Of a DNA stretch of 35,807 nt, positions 1 through 7,653 are shown piece after piece (position 1 is the first letter of the stretch; each line of letters starts with the position of its first letter). The position numbers and the translations under genes are program-made. Source of the DNA: CALKYB01 sp964510575 (GTDB taxonomy: Bacteria > Bdellovibrionota_C > UBA2361 > SZUA-149 > CALKYB01). The stretch covers positions 1 to 35,807 of the forward strand of contig CAZECN010000027.1 of the NCBI GenBank assembly GCA_964510575.1, read 5' to 3'. Under the pieces are notes generated by a model. It saw only the letters and a list, made by a program, of their open reading frames with translations, was not told where the DNA came from and searched no databases.

Positions 1-2631
1 GTTCAAAAGCCTGCCCAATATTTAGGTGGTGAGCATAACTCTGTTTTAAAAGACCCAGCAGAAGTTGATGTTAGATTTGCTTTGGCTTTTCCTGATCTCT
101 ACGAAGTTGGAATGAGTCACGTTGGTATTCAACTTCTCTACGAAATTATAAACTCCAACCCAAAGTTTTGGGCAGAGCGTGCCTTCATGCCTATGGCCGA
201 CATGGAAGCCTTACTGCGAGATAAAAATCAGTCGCTAACTTCGCTGGAATCAAAGACTCCCCTTGGCGACTTCGACTTCATTGGTTTTAGTTTGCAGTAT
301 GAGCTTTGCTCAACCAACCTTCTAAATATGCTAGACCTCTCAGGAGTTCCTCTTTGGCAACGAGAGCGAGACCTAAATGACCCTATTATTATAGGCGGCG
401 GACCTTACACTTATCATCCAGAACCAGTTTCAGATTTTTTCGATCTGTTTTTCCTTGGAGATGCAGAAGAGGCAATTGAAGAGATTTTAAAGATCAAATC
501 TAGCTGGAATAAGAAATCTAGAGAGGAGTTGTCAAAACTTTCGAGACAGGAGCTTTTGCTGGAGTTTTCCAAAGTTGAGGGTATCTATGTTCCCTCTCTT
601 TACGAAGAAACTTTCGACTCTGAACAAAAATTCACGGGGTTTAAAGCTTTAGAAGGAGCTCCCGAAACTGTCACTCGCCGGCTACTTGCTACGATGGAAG
701 GAGCTCCCTATTTAAAGAAGCCAATCGTCCCCAACATTGAAACGGTTCACAACAGGCTTAGCGTTGAGGTAATGAGGGGCTGTGTCCGGGGTTGTAGATT
801 CTGCCAAGCTGGTTATCTTTACCGACCTCAAAGAGAAAGATCCCCAGAAGAAATAGTAGAAATCATTGGAGAGGCTCTTCCTGAAAGTGGTTATGAAGAG
901 TTAAGTTTACTTAGCCTAAGCACTGCAGACTACTGCTCTGTTGTACCTCTGCTAAAAAACTTAATGGACACATATGCTAAGGACGACAAGCTAGCCATAT
1001 CCTTTCCCTCGACTAGAGTGGATTCCCTAACGCCGGAAGTGCTGGAACAAGTTCAACGAGTTCGAAGAACTGGATTCACCATTGCTCCTGAGGGTGGAAC
1101 CCAGCGCATGCGAGACGTTATCAACAAAGGTGTTAGTGATGACCAAATCATTGAAACCTGCACTAACGTTTTCAAAATGGGTTGGAGCGGGATTAAACTT
1201 TATTTCATGCTGGGACTTCCTACTGAAACGGACGAAGACTTAGAAGGCATCATCAACATAGCCGATAGACTAAAAAAACTACCTGAGGCACATAAGAAAG
1301 ACATTACAGTTAGTGTCTCAACTCATGTCCCTAAACCCCATACTCCCTTTCAATGGGCTCAACAAATTTCAGCTGAAGAGACTATTCGCAAACAAAGGCT
1401 TTTAGCCCAAGGTTTGAAAAAAGTTGGCGTCAATTTTCGCTACCACAATGCATTTGCAAGTTTTCTTGAAGGAGTGTTTTGTCGAGGAGACCGTCAATTG
1501 GCCAAAGCTATTCACAGAGCCTGGGAACTAGGCTGTCGCCTCGATGCCTGGTGCGACCAACTAGAGCCCGAAATTTGGATGCAGGCCTTCAGTGATTGTG
1601 GAATCAATCCTCATCGCTACCTTCATGAGCTTGATCCAGAAGACCCAACGCCCTGGGATCATCTTAGCTGCGGCATTCCTAAAAGCTACTTCCTTAAGGA
1701 ATGGAAACGCTCGATTAGAGACCGGGTTACCCCAGATTGCTTAACTCAAAGCTGTTCTATCTGTGGGGCCTGCGATTATGACCAAAATCGCAATGTTCTC
1801 TGGCCCAGAACGGATCAGCCTAAGACTGAATTCGACTTCAGCCCAGTGGAAAGAGATGATGATGAGCTAAACACTGCAATCGCTCACTCTAGATTTAGAT
1901 TGAGCTACTCTAAAAGTGGGCGCTTTGCTCTGATTGGTCATCTAGAGCTAGCTCATGTTTTTCACCGAGCCACCCGTAGGGCGGGAATACCTCTGGCTTA
2001 CTCTAGAGGTTTTCACCCTCATCCAAAGTTAGTCTTCGGGCCACCTTTACAATTGGGGATAGAAAGTGAAGAAGAATACCTAGACGCCTCTCTAAGTGCA
2101 GACTTTGAACCAGACCTTCTCAAGGAATTTCTTAACCAAGAACTTCCTGATGGTCTTGAGATCCTATCAGTCAAAGAACTAAAATCTAAAGAGTCTTTGG
2201 GAGCTTCAATTGCAGCCTATGACTACAAGGTAGAATGGATTCAAGAGCCGGAACAGCTTTTTAAAGATCCTGTAGAATCTCAGTCAAAGTTATTGGAAGA
2301 GATTTATCAACTGGAGATTATACGGGCTGCCAAAGCTCCAAAAAAACCAAAACGTGGAAGAAGATTTAAAAAGCCCAAAGACAAGCTATTCCGAGTTGCG
2401 GAAGAAGTAAGTGAAATCGAGTTTAATGATTCTGAGGAGTCAAATACTCCAGGGTTCAATTTTAGGCTAAGACTTAATCAAGACTCTGCAAACCTTAGGG
2501 CTACAGAGTTTATCTCCAAGGTCTCTGGTCTTGAAATCTCTGGTTATAGGTTAGTTAAAACTGCAACTGTCTTTAGTGAGCAAGTCAGTCCTTTAGAAAA
2601 TGAAAGGCCAAAACTCTTGGTTAATGGCTAA
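1..2631 (+). CDS. Radical SAM protein, TIGR03960 type with C-terminal DUF2344 domain (5' end missing)
   Basis: The frame is open from base 1 and already encodes the family's conserved N-terminal stretch (KPAQYLGGEHNSV, then LAFPDLYEVGMSH), so the true start lies left of the window; the TTG at 82 is internal. Counting from base 1, an N-terminal B12-binding-like domain precedes the radical SAM core, whose CxxxCxxC cluster ligands are C261, C265 and C268 (RGCVRGCRFCQAG). A second cysteine group, C580/C585/C588/C591, could hold another Fe-S cluster or zinc. From about residue 630 a DUF2344 (TIGR03936) domain follows (SKSGRFALIGHLE, SRGFHPHPKL), interrupted by a Lys/Arg-rich stretch near residues 777-795. 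The family's reaction is unknown; in other bacteria it often sits near rng or rplU, suggesting an RNA- or ribosome-related modification (inference). It converges on pgsA, 39 bp away. A shorter paralog lies at 14382-16223. Confidence 0.9.
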   Translation, partial: VQKPAQYLGGEHNSVLKDPAEVDVRFALAFPDLYEVGMSHVGIQLLYEIINSNPKFWAERAFMPMADMEALLRDKNQSLTSLESKTPLGDFDFIGFSLQYELCSTNLLNMLDLSGVPLWQRERDLNDPIIIGGGPYTYHPEPVSDFFDLFFLGDAEEAIEEILKIKSSWNKKSREELSKLSRQELLLEFSKVEGIYVPSLYEETFDSEQKFTGFKALEGAPETVTRRLLATMEGAPYLKKPIVPNIETVHNRLSVEVMRGCVRGCRFCQAGYLYRPQRERSPEEIVEIIGEALPESGYEELSLLSLSTADYCSVVPLLKNLMDTYAKDDKLAISFPSTRVDSLTPEVLEQVQRVRRTGFTIAPEGGTQRMRDVINKGVSDDQIIETCTNVFKMGWSGIKLYFMLGLPTETDEDLEGIINIADRLKKLPEAHKKDITVSVSTHVPKPHTPFQWAQQISAEETIRKQRLLAQGLKKVGVNFRYHNAFASFLEGVFCRGDRQLAKAIHRAWELGCRLDAWCDQLEPEIWMQAFSDCGINPHRYLHELDPEDPTPWDHLSCGIPKSYFLKEWKRSIRDRVTPDCLTQSCSICGACDYDQNRNVLWPRTDQPKTEFDFSPVERDDDELNTAIAHSRFRLSYSKSGRFALIGHLELAHVFHRATRRAGIPLAYSRGFHPHPKLVFGPPLQLGIESEEEYLDASLSADFEPDLLKEFLNQELPDGLEILSVKELKSKESLGASIAAYDYKVEWIQEPEQLFKDPVESQSKLLEEIYQLEIIRAAKAPKKPKRGRRFKKPKDKLFRVAEEVSEIEFNDSEESNTPGFNFRLRLNQDSANLRATEFISKVSGLEISGYRLVKTATVFSEQVSPLENERPKLLVNG

Positions 2632-2670
2632 TCTGACCTACTGAACGAAAAATAAGTGTTTTGGCGGTTC

Positions 2671-3270
2671 TTATTCTGAGTCGAAGACTTTTCTAAGCTT
2701 CACCGCATAGTGCAGTCCTGTGGTCACTGAGAAGAAGAGGGAAATCCAGAGAAATACCATACCCGACCAGTGAAAATCCACCACTACTCCAAATACTGAG
2801 TATCGTCCAGAAATCAACAAGCAAATAATAGCCACCATCATCCAAGCAGTTTTATGCTTAGCAAAACGACTGGCTTCAACAATATTTCCCTTAACTGCGG
2901 CAAGTGAACGCAATCCAGTCACCAACATATCTCTGGCCAGAAGAGCTACCACTATCCAAGCAGGTATAGCTCGCTCGGAACCGGCCCCTGTCAGCATAAC
3001 AAGAGCTGCCATTGTTAGAATTTTATCCGCTAGAGGATCTAGTAGTTTTCCGACAATACTCTCTGCATGATAAAGCCGAGCCAAGTAGCCATCCAGCCAA
3101 TCTGTCAATGAAGCTGCAATAAATATTCCTGTAGCCCACAACCCGCCGTTCGGAGTTGGATCAATAAGCAACCAGACAAAGAAAGGTACAGCGAGCAGCC
3201 TCATTCCAGTAAGAAGATTCGGGCTCTGCTTGGCCAACTTACGCTTCCAGTCGACTACCTCCTGACTCAT
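2671..3270 (-). CDS. pgsA: CDP-diacylglycerol--glycerol-3-phosphate 3-phosphatidyltransferase
   Basis: This integral membrane enzyme makes phosphatidylglycerol-phosphate from CDP-diacylglycerol and glycerol-3-phosphate, the committed step to phosphatidylglycerol and cardiolipin. The 199-residue protein has the complete CDP-alcohol phosphatidyltransferase motif with correct spacing: D57, D60, G61, A64, R65, G74, D78 and D82 (DWLDGYLAR ... GKLLDPLAD). Several hydrophobic segments flank it, and the length is normal for PgsA. The ATG start is preceded by AGGAGG about 11 nt upstream; that ribosome binding site lies inside the last codons of the lytic transglycosylase gene, whose stop is only 3 bp away, so translation is probably coupled. 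It is the last gene of a minus-strand operon. Other CDP-alcohol transferases share the motif, but length and N-terminal sequence fit PgsA best. Confidence 0.92.
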   Translation of the reverse strand: MSQEVVDWKRKLAKQSPNLLTGMRLLAVPFFVWLLIDPTPNGGLWATGIFIAASLTDWLDGYLARLYHAESIVGKLLDPLADKILTMAALVMLTGAGSERAIPAWIVVALLARDMLVTGLRSLAAVKGNIVEASRFAKHKTAWMMVAIICLLISGRYSVFGVVVDFHWSGMVFLWISLFFSVTTGLHYAVKLRKVFDSE

Positions 3271-3273
3271 CGA

Positions 3274-3894
3274 CTAAACACCCTCCTGCTTGTGGTATTT
3301 TTTGAAAGCCTCTGTCACTCTTTTTACGTAGTTTCTAGTTTCTTTATACGGCGGAACACCGCCTGCACGATCCACAGCTCCCTCACCAGCATTATAAGCA
3401 GCTAGCATATACTTTAAGTTACCCTTGTAGCGCTTTGAAAGCCAAACCAAATATTTAATGCCACCAGATAGGTTATCTTCCGGATCAACTCTGTTTTTCA
3501 CACCAAAGCGTTTTGCGGTAGCAGGCATGAGTTGCATTAAACCGACTGCTCCTTTCGGAGAAACCGCACTAGCATTGAATGCCGACTCAATATGAACCAC
3601 TGCCTTGACCAAAGCAGGGTTAATTCTATGCTCTTCGGCTTTCTTTTTAATTAATTGATCGTATTTACTTTTTCTTGCTCTAAAGCTCCAGCCTCTCCTT
3701 TTTCCCTTGGAGGAATTTTTGGAGTATCGAGGATGGTCTGACTTAAGAGTTTCATACTTAACTCCTCTTGGCCTTCTTGAGGTAAAAGTAATTACCCCTT
3801 TGCTGTCCTTAATCATGTAAAGACGATCTGCACTAGCTTGCTCAGGAGCCAAGCTAATAAATACCAATACTGGAAGTAAAATTAATACTCTCAT
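3274..3894 (-). CDS. Secreted lytic transglycosylase (SLT/GH23 fold) with DUF4124-like N-terminus
   Basis: The protein is predicted to cleave the MurNAc-GlcNAc bond of peptidoglycan in the periplasm, leaving a 1,6-anhydro end. I place the start at ATG 3894 because it gives a clean signal peptide (MRVLILLPVLVFISLAPEQASA, cleavage after residue 22). The frame extends upstream to GTG 3978, but that adds 28 residues that bury the signal. Mature residues 23-43 (DRLYMIKDSKGVITF) resemble a DUF4124 module. After a basic linker, the SLT domain covers about residues 78-205, with catalytic Glu103 in HIES, the GLMQLMPATA motif and AYNAGEGAV. No strong Shine-Dalgarno precedes ATG 3894. It lies between a symporter gene and pgsA in one operon and may be involved in wall turnover. 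Confidence 0.88.
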   Translation of the reverse strand: MRVLILLPVLVFISLAPEQASADRLYMIKDSKGVITFTSRRPRGVKYETLKSDHPRYSKNSSKGKRRGWSFRARKSKYDQLIKKKAEEHRINPALVKAVVHIESAFNASAVSPKGAVGLMQLMPATAKRFGVKNRVDPEDNLSGGIKYLVWLSKRYKGNLKYMLAAYNAGEGAVDRAGGVPPYKETRNYVKRVTEAFKKYHKQEGV

Positions 3895-4013
3895 TCTCTT
3901 AATAAGTTGCCAGCATCGGTCGGTCGTTAGGGTAGCCCAGATAGGCTCCAGGATGATAACAAAACTCAGCTTCCGCACAAGCCAGTCTCATGCCAGCCAG
4001 TTCCACTCAGAGA

Positions 4014-5324
4014 CTACTCACTGCTAACTAATCTATCCACCAACAAGGCCCCAACAGCGTCACCCCAGACGTTCACTGCTGTACGAAGCATATCTACAAT
4101 TCTATCCACACCAATTATTAGACCTATTCCTGCAGCAGGAATCAGTGTTGCTCCAGGGACAGAGGCTAGGCTTTGATTCACCGCTTCAAGCACAATAATC
4201 ATTGTAACCAGACCCGCACTGGGTATACCCGCTGCCCCTACTGCTGCGAGTGTGGCTGTGATAGCTACAATCAAAATTTGGCCAGTCCCTAGTTCCACTC
4301 CAAAGGCTTGAGCAATGAACACCACCGCCACAGCTTCATAGAGAGCGGTGCCATCCATATTAAGGTTTGCCCCAAGAGGAAGAACTAAACCAGCAGTCTT
4401 ATGACTAACACCTGCGTTCTCGGTCACACACTCAATAGTGGCAGGTAGTGTAGCTATCGAAGAATCAGTTCCAATTGCTGTAAATAAAGCGGGCTTTAAC
4501 TTCCAGAGATAGTCAAAGGGATTAACTCTAGTCATTAAAAATAAAATAAGAGGAAGAGTGATAAAAGCATGAACAGCTAGTCCAGAAATCACTGTCAGCA
4601 TGTACACGCCTATTGCTTCAGTAAAAACTTGAAGCCCAATTCTGGCAATCGACCATGCAAGCAAACAAAAGACCCCAATAGGGGCTAGGACCAACACCAA
4701 CTCCACCATCTTCATCAGAACATGGTAACAACTCTCAAAGAAGCTAAATACAGGCTTCCCCTTCTCCCCTACCATTGTAAGCGTGACTGCAAAAAAACAG
4801 CAAAATGTTATCAGCGAAAGTGTTTTTCCCTCAGCCAAAGCCTTGAAAACATTTTCAGGAATCATTAAGCCAACCAGATTTTGAAACACCCCTGTAATTC
4901 CACCGGCGGCACTGCTTTCGGTTTTAGACATCATCTCTTTTGACATGCCAGCCATGGATTCTAAATCCCCCGTCTGAAACCAAGAGCCTGGTTCTATTAA
5001 AACCACCGCGGCTATTCCAGTCAGCACAGCTATGAACATGGTAAGTAAGTAGTAAGCGACAGTCCAACCACCCATTCGCCCCAATTGCCTGAAATCCCCT
5101 ACTCCGGCAATCGCCAAAATCACACTAGAGGCGATCAATGGAGCAATCAGCATTTTCAGTAATCCGATAAAAATAGTGAAGCCAAAGAAGCCTGTTATCT
5201 CTAAAAACTTTGAGTTGCTGTGTAGCTTTTCAGCTTGCCCCACGGACCAGTTAGGATCGTAAAAAAAGGCTCCAACAACAACTCCAAACAAAATTCCTAG
5301 CAGGATCCCCAGACCAGATTTCAT
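4014..5324 (-). CDS. Dicarboxylate/amino acid:cation symporter (DAACS family)
   Basis: This is a 436-residue inner-membrane sodium- or proton-coupled transporter of the GltP/DctA/SLC1 family, predicted to import glutamate, aspartate or C4-dicarboxylates. The family hallmarks are present: the helical-hairpin-1 serine motif, here TDSSIATLP near residues 286-294, and NMDGT at 322-326. These are followed by the second re-entrant hairpin (GAAGIPSAGLVTM) and the substrate-binding helix with DRIVDMLRTAVNV. The second position of the serine motif is Asp where Ser or Ala is usual, so substrate choice cannot be read from sequence alone. Length is normal. The ATG start has GAGGG about 10 nt upstream, within the last codons of trmB. 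It is co-transcribed with trmB upstream and the transglycosylase downstream. Confidence 0.92.
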   Translation of the reverse strand: MKSGLGILLGILFGVVVGAFFYDPNWSVGQAEKLHSNSKFLEITGFFGFTIFIGLLKMLIAPLIASSVILAIAGVGDFRQLGRMGGWTVAYYLLTMFIAVLTGIAAVVLIEPGSWFQTGDLESMAGMSKEMMSKTESSAAGGITGVFQNLVGLMIPENVFKALAEGKTLSLITFCCFFAVTLTMVGEKGKPVFSFFESCYHVLMKMVELVLVLAPIGVFCLLAWSIARIGLQVFTEAIGVYMLTVISGLAVHAFITLPLILFLMTRVNPFDYLWKLKPALFTAIGTDSSIATLPATIECVTENAGVSHKTAGLVLPLGANLNMDGTALYEAVAVVFIAQAFGVELGTGQILIVAITATLAAVGAAGIPSAGLVTMIIVLEAVNQSLASVPGATLIPAAGIGLIIGVDRIVDMLRTAVNVWGDAVGALLVDRLVSSE

Positions 5325-5327
5325 GTT

Positions 5328-6008
5328 CTAAAGACCCTCTTTCTGCAGCAAAATTTCAGCCACTGGTTCATTTTTAGAGAGAAAAAGATTTTCGAACTCA
5401 CTTCTAATTTCTTCTTCAGGTTTTCTATCCTGATAAATATCAGCACTATGTCTTATTACCTTGAATACGCTCTGTGATTGCAGCTCTTTTAAAGCCCACT
5501 GATAGTAGTCTCGATGATCCGTTTTAAAACAAAAGAAACCTCCCTCTTTAATCAGGGGAGCCAAACGTTTAAGGTTATCGCCACTAAAGAATCGATTTTT
5601 CCAATGTCGTGGTTTAGGCCATGGGTCAGGAAAAAGTAAGTAAATCCCATCCAAGCTGTTTTCAGGAACAACGGGTAAAACATCCTGCACATCAGCTCTA
5701 GCGACAAAAACTTGATCGACTCCTCTCTCGGTTGCTTTTTCAATAGTTCGAACCGCCCTTTTAAATCTTCTTTCAATTCCAATCCAGCTAGCACTAGGCT
5801 CGCGGCGGGCTCTCTCAATCAAGTGAGCACCAGAGCCAGATCCAATTTCAAGATAAACTGTTTGCTGAGAAAACAATGATTGAAATATGTCCGACTTCAA
5901 AGGCCGACCAAAAGTGTGAGTATCAAACAAACGACCATTATAGTCGTTAATTTTCAATCGATAAGGGTTTACCTCCTTATCACCAACAATTTGCCGCTCA
6001 CTCTCCAT
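5328..6008 (-). CDS. trmB: tRNA (guanine-N7-)-methyltransferase
   Basis: A SAM-dependent enzyme that methylates guanine 46 of tRNA in the cytoplasm. The SAM-binding loop EIGSGSG is at residues 54-60, IGIE at 77-80, and the family signature FPDPWPKPRHWKNRF at 127-141. The 226-residue length is typical. The ATG at 6008 has no recognisable Shine-Dalgarno. A perfect AAGGAGGT occurs 30-37 nt inside the frame, but it is about 14 nt from the nearest TTG codon, too far to make a convincing alternative start. trmB is the first gene of the operon trmB-symporter-transglycosylase-pgsA, with 3 bp to the symporter gene. The shared promoter should lie in the 308-bp gap that also serves ihfA in the opposite direction. 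Confidence 0.94.
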   Translation of the reverse strand: MESERQIVGDKEVNPYRLKINDYNGRLFDTHTFGRPLKSDIFQSLFSQQTVYLEIGSGSGAHLIERARREPSASWIGIERRFKRAVRTIEKATERGVDQVFVARADVQDVLPVVPENSLDGIYLLFPDPWPKPRHWKNRFFSGDNLKRLAPLIKEGGFFCFKTDHRDYYQWALKELQSQSVFKVIRHSADIYQDRKPEEEIRSEFENLFLSKNEPVAEILLQKEGL

Positions 6009-6187
6009 AATTTTAGCTTAGATTCGGTAAGAAAATTTTTCAAATTTTCGCCGATTAATTAACTATCTAAAATTATCTACCTTGATTTAGACCGAAAACT
6101 AGCTTCTAAATTTCCCTAAAGATTCTAAAAAACTTGTGTCCTTTCGTAGTACCCAACCATCTAAATTAACAGTGCTATTTTCTATGC

Positions 6188-6217
6188 TGGCCATGAGGGC
6201 GGCTAAGTAGATGGCCA
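6188..6217. repeat. Inverted repeat TGGCCAT/ATGGCCA
   Basis: TGGCCAT at 6188-6194 is matched by ATGGCCA at 6211-6217 with a 16-nt GC-rich spacer. It lies immediately upstream of the TATAAT box proposed for ihfA. It could be an operator, or, if transcribed, a short hairpin. The arms are perfect, but 7 bp is short enough that chance is possible. Confidence 0.4.
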
Positions 6218-6229
6218 AGTAGCTATAAT
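6201..6229 (+). promoter_or_regulatory. Candidate ihfA promoter: consensus -10 box behind a tandem repeat
   Basis: TATAAT at 6224-6229 matches the sigma-70 -10 consensus exactly. At the -35 position there is no TTGACA-like hexamer. Instead two near-identical decamers, GGCTAAGTAG (6201-6210) and GGCCAAGTAG (6213-6222), sit 12 bp apart, about one helical turn. This arrangement is what an activator-dependent promoter looks like. The predicted transcript would carry an ihfA leader of about 80 nt. Assignment is by pattern only. Confidence 0.45.
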
Positions 6230-6316
6230 TATTAAAATTCTTGTATTAGTTAATCTAGAGTGGTAACTCCTTGAGAAGACTAAATTAATACCGGCTTTGT
6301 TTAAAAGGTTTGAAAA

Positions 6317-6655
6317 ATGTCAGAATCTAAATCGTGCCTAACTAAAGCAGATCTCGTTGACTCTATTTACGATAACTTACCCTTCGACAAACAGAAGGCT
6401 ACTCAAATCGTAGAAGATTGGATTGAGTTGTTAAAAGAAGGCTTAATGAGAGACAAAAAAGTCATGATTTCTGGCTTCGGAGTATTCGAAGTTAAGAGCA
6501 AGCATGCTCGTCCAGGGAGAAATCCTCAAACTGGTGACAGAATTACTTTGGGTGCGAGAAACGTGGTAAAATTCAAGCCTAGCCAAATTCTAAAACGTCA
6601 GCTTAACGATGGAGTCGCCAAAGGCGCCCCTCAGGAAGAGCAAAGCCCAGTTTAA
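6317..6655 (+). CDS. ihfA: Integration host factor alpha-like DNA-bending protein
   Basis: A 112-residue member of the HU/IHF family, predicted to bind and sharply bend DNA as a dimer and to act in nucleoid organisation, recombination and transcription. The N-terminal helical part (TKADLVDSIYDNLPFDKQKATQIVEDWIELLKEGL) is followed by the beta-arm with the diagnostic RPGRNPQTG, whose proline intercalates into DNA, and ARNVVKFKPSQILK at the end of the fold. The details resemble IHF-alpha more than HU, but an IHF-beta-like or heterologous role cannot be excluded. A short tail (GAPQEEQSPV) extends past the fold. The ATG is preceded by AAAAGG about 7 nt away. It is monocistronic or continues into the TetR gene past a terminator at 6741-6777. 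Confidence 0.9.
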   Translation: MSESKSCLTKADLVDSIYDNLPFDKQKATQIVEDWIELLKEGLMRDKKVMISGFGVFEVKSKHARPGRNPQTGDRITLGARNVVKFKPSQILKRQLNDGVAKGAPQEEQSPV

Positions 6656-6668
6656 AGACCATAGTAAT

Positions 6669-6727
6669 CTAAGTTGACCATATGCCTGGTGCTAAGGGCA
6701 TTTCTTTGGTCTACTTTGTAAACTTAG
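6669..6727 (+). repeat. Long interrupted inverted repeat after ihfA
   Basis: CTAAGTTGACCA (6669-6680) is matched by TGGTC (6707-6711) and, after a 9-nt bulge, AACTTAG (6721-6727). A small inner TGCC/GGCA pair can also form. The transcript of this segment could fold into a bulged stem-loop just ahead of the intrinsic terminator. It may protect the ihfA 3' end or form part of a leader of the TetR gene. Confidence 0.45.
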
Positions 6728-6740
6728 GACTAAATCGAAT

Positions 6741-6777
6741 AAACCTCCTTAGAGAGGTTTTTCTTATCGTTTTTTTT
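6741..6777 (+). terminator. Rho-independent terminator after ihfA
   Basis: AAACCTC (6741-6747) and GAGGTTT (6754-6760) form a 7-bp stem with a 6-nt loop. It is followed by a T-rich stretch ending in eight consecutive T at 6770-6777. The T tract ends one base before the ATG of the TetR gene, so it could also act as an attenuator of that gene. Confidence 0.75.
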
Positions 6778-6778
6778 A

Positions 6779-7429
6779 ATGGCAATATTATCTGGAAAAT
6801 CTGAGGTTGCAGAAGCTAATAACGCTCCTTCCAATGCAATCGACTTGGAGGGTCTCGGCCCTCGTGAAAGAATTTTAGTTGCCTCTCTCAAGCTCTTTGT
6901 TGAAAAAGGTTATTTCAACACCAACGTTCCAGATATCAGTAAACTTTCTAAGTGCAGTGTCGGTTCTATATATCACCACTTCTTGAATAAAGAAGAAATT
7001 GCCAGCTCTTTGTATCTAGAGGGCATTTCTATGTTTAGGGCAGCTCTTTCGAAAGCTGTAACTCCTGAGATGAATGCCGAGCAAACCATTAGCTCATTAG
7101 TCACTACCTTTCTTGAATTTTCCGAGGCTAGACCCCTTTACTCCAGATATATTTGGCTAGCTAGACACGATGAGTTTCTAAATCAAGGACTAACCAGACC
7201 CACAATGGTTGGTTTTGATGAGCTAGGGAGAAAGCTAACCAAGACCTTCAAAAAAGCAATCAGGAATGAAGAAGTAGTGAACAGAAGCGCCGAGGTTATT
7301 TGGAGCATCGTTTTCGGCATTCCTCTAAGCTTTGTTACCGACTGGCTCGATGGATACACCAGAAATACTCCTAGCCAGGCTGCCCCAGAGCTTGCTAAAG
7401 CGGCCGTTGCCGCTCTTAAAAAGTCCTAG
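6779..7429 (+). CDS. TetR/AcrR-family transcriptional regulator
   Basis: A 216-residue one-component repressor-type protein. Residues about 28-78 form the TetR helix-turn-helix domain (RERILVASLKLFVEKGYFNTN, then DISKLSKCSVGSIYHHFLNKEEI), with the typical GSIYHHF recognition helix. The remainder is an all-helical ligand-binding and dimerisation domain with no recognisable effector specificity. Oddly, the only plausible start, ATG 6779, directly follows the T tract of the ihfA terminator and has no Shine-Dalgarno; no other good in-frame start precedes the HTH. Expression may need read-through from ihfA, a leaderless transcript or S1-assisted initiation. TetR proteins often control fatty-acid or acyl-CoA genes, and such genes lie nearby on the opposite strand, but a regulatory link is only a guess. 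Confidence 0.88.
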   Translation: MAILSGKSEVAEANNAPSNAIDLEGLGPRERILVASLKLFVEKGYFNTNVPDISKLSKCSVGSIYHHFLNKEEIASSLYLEGISMFRAALSKAVTPEMNAEQTISSLVTTFLEFSEARPLYSRYIWLARHDEFLNQGLTRPTMVGFDELGRKLTKTFKKAIRNEEVVNRSAEVIWSIVFGIPLSFVTDWLDGYTRNTPSQAAPELAKAAVAALKKS

Positions 7430-7653
7430 TATTTCCAATAGATAACCACCCCGTCTTTATAATTCAGCCAGCTTCAATTACCTAGTAATTTTATATGAAG
7501 CAGTTCTGTCTGATAAGCCGATTAGGGGGTATGGAGCATAACAAAATATAGTTTGTTCTTTAAATATCAGCTAGTTAGAGGTCAAAAGCTCCCAGACGTG
7601 ACAAAAGACTCTCTTCCTAGTAATTTAAGGCGGAATTAAGAAAGGAACTGGAA

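Larger units (their letters stand above)
6009..6316. other. Divergent intergenic region trmB / ihfA
   Basis: A 308-bp AT-rich gap between divergent genes. I see no gene in it. It holds the presumed promoters of the trmB operon (leftward) and ihfA (rightward). The recognisable pieces are a perfect TATAAT box at 6224-6229, a tandem repeat just upstream of it and an overlapping inverted repeat; each is listed separately. No minus-strand promoter could be assigned with confidence. Confidence 0.6.

Noticed and set aside
82..84. TTG as the start of the first radical SAM gene
   Set aside because: The frame is open to base 1 and the preceding 27 codons encode conserved family sequence, so the gene is cut by the window edge.
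5957..5978. Internal AAGGAGGT in trmB as a better translation start
   Set aside because: The nearest in-frame start-like codon (TTG) is about 14 nt away, too far, and the upstream residues look coding.
5880..6062. 60-codon plus-strand frame
   Set aside because: Mostly antisense to trmB and without a ribosome binding site.
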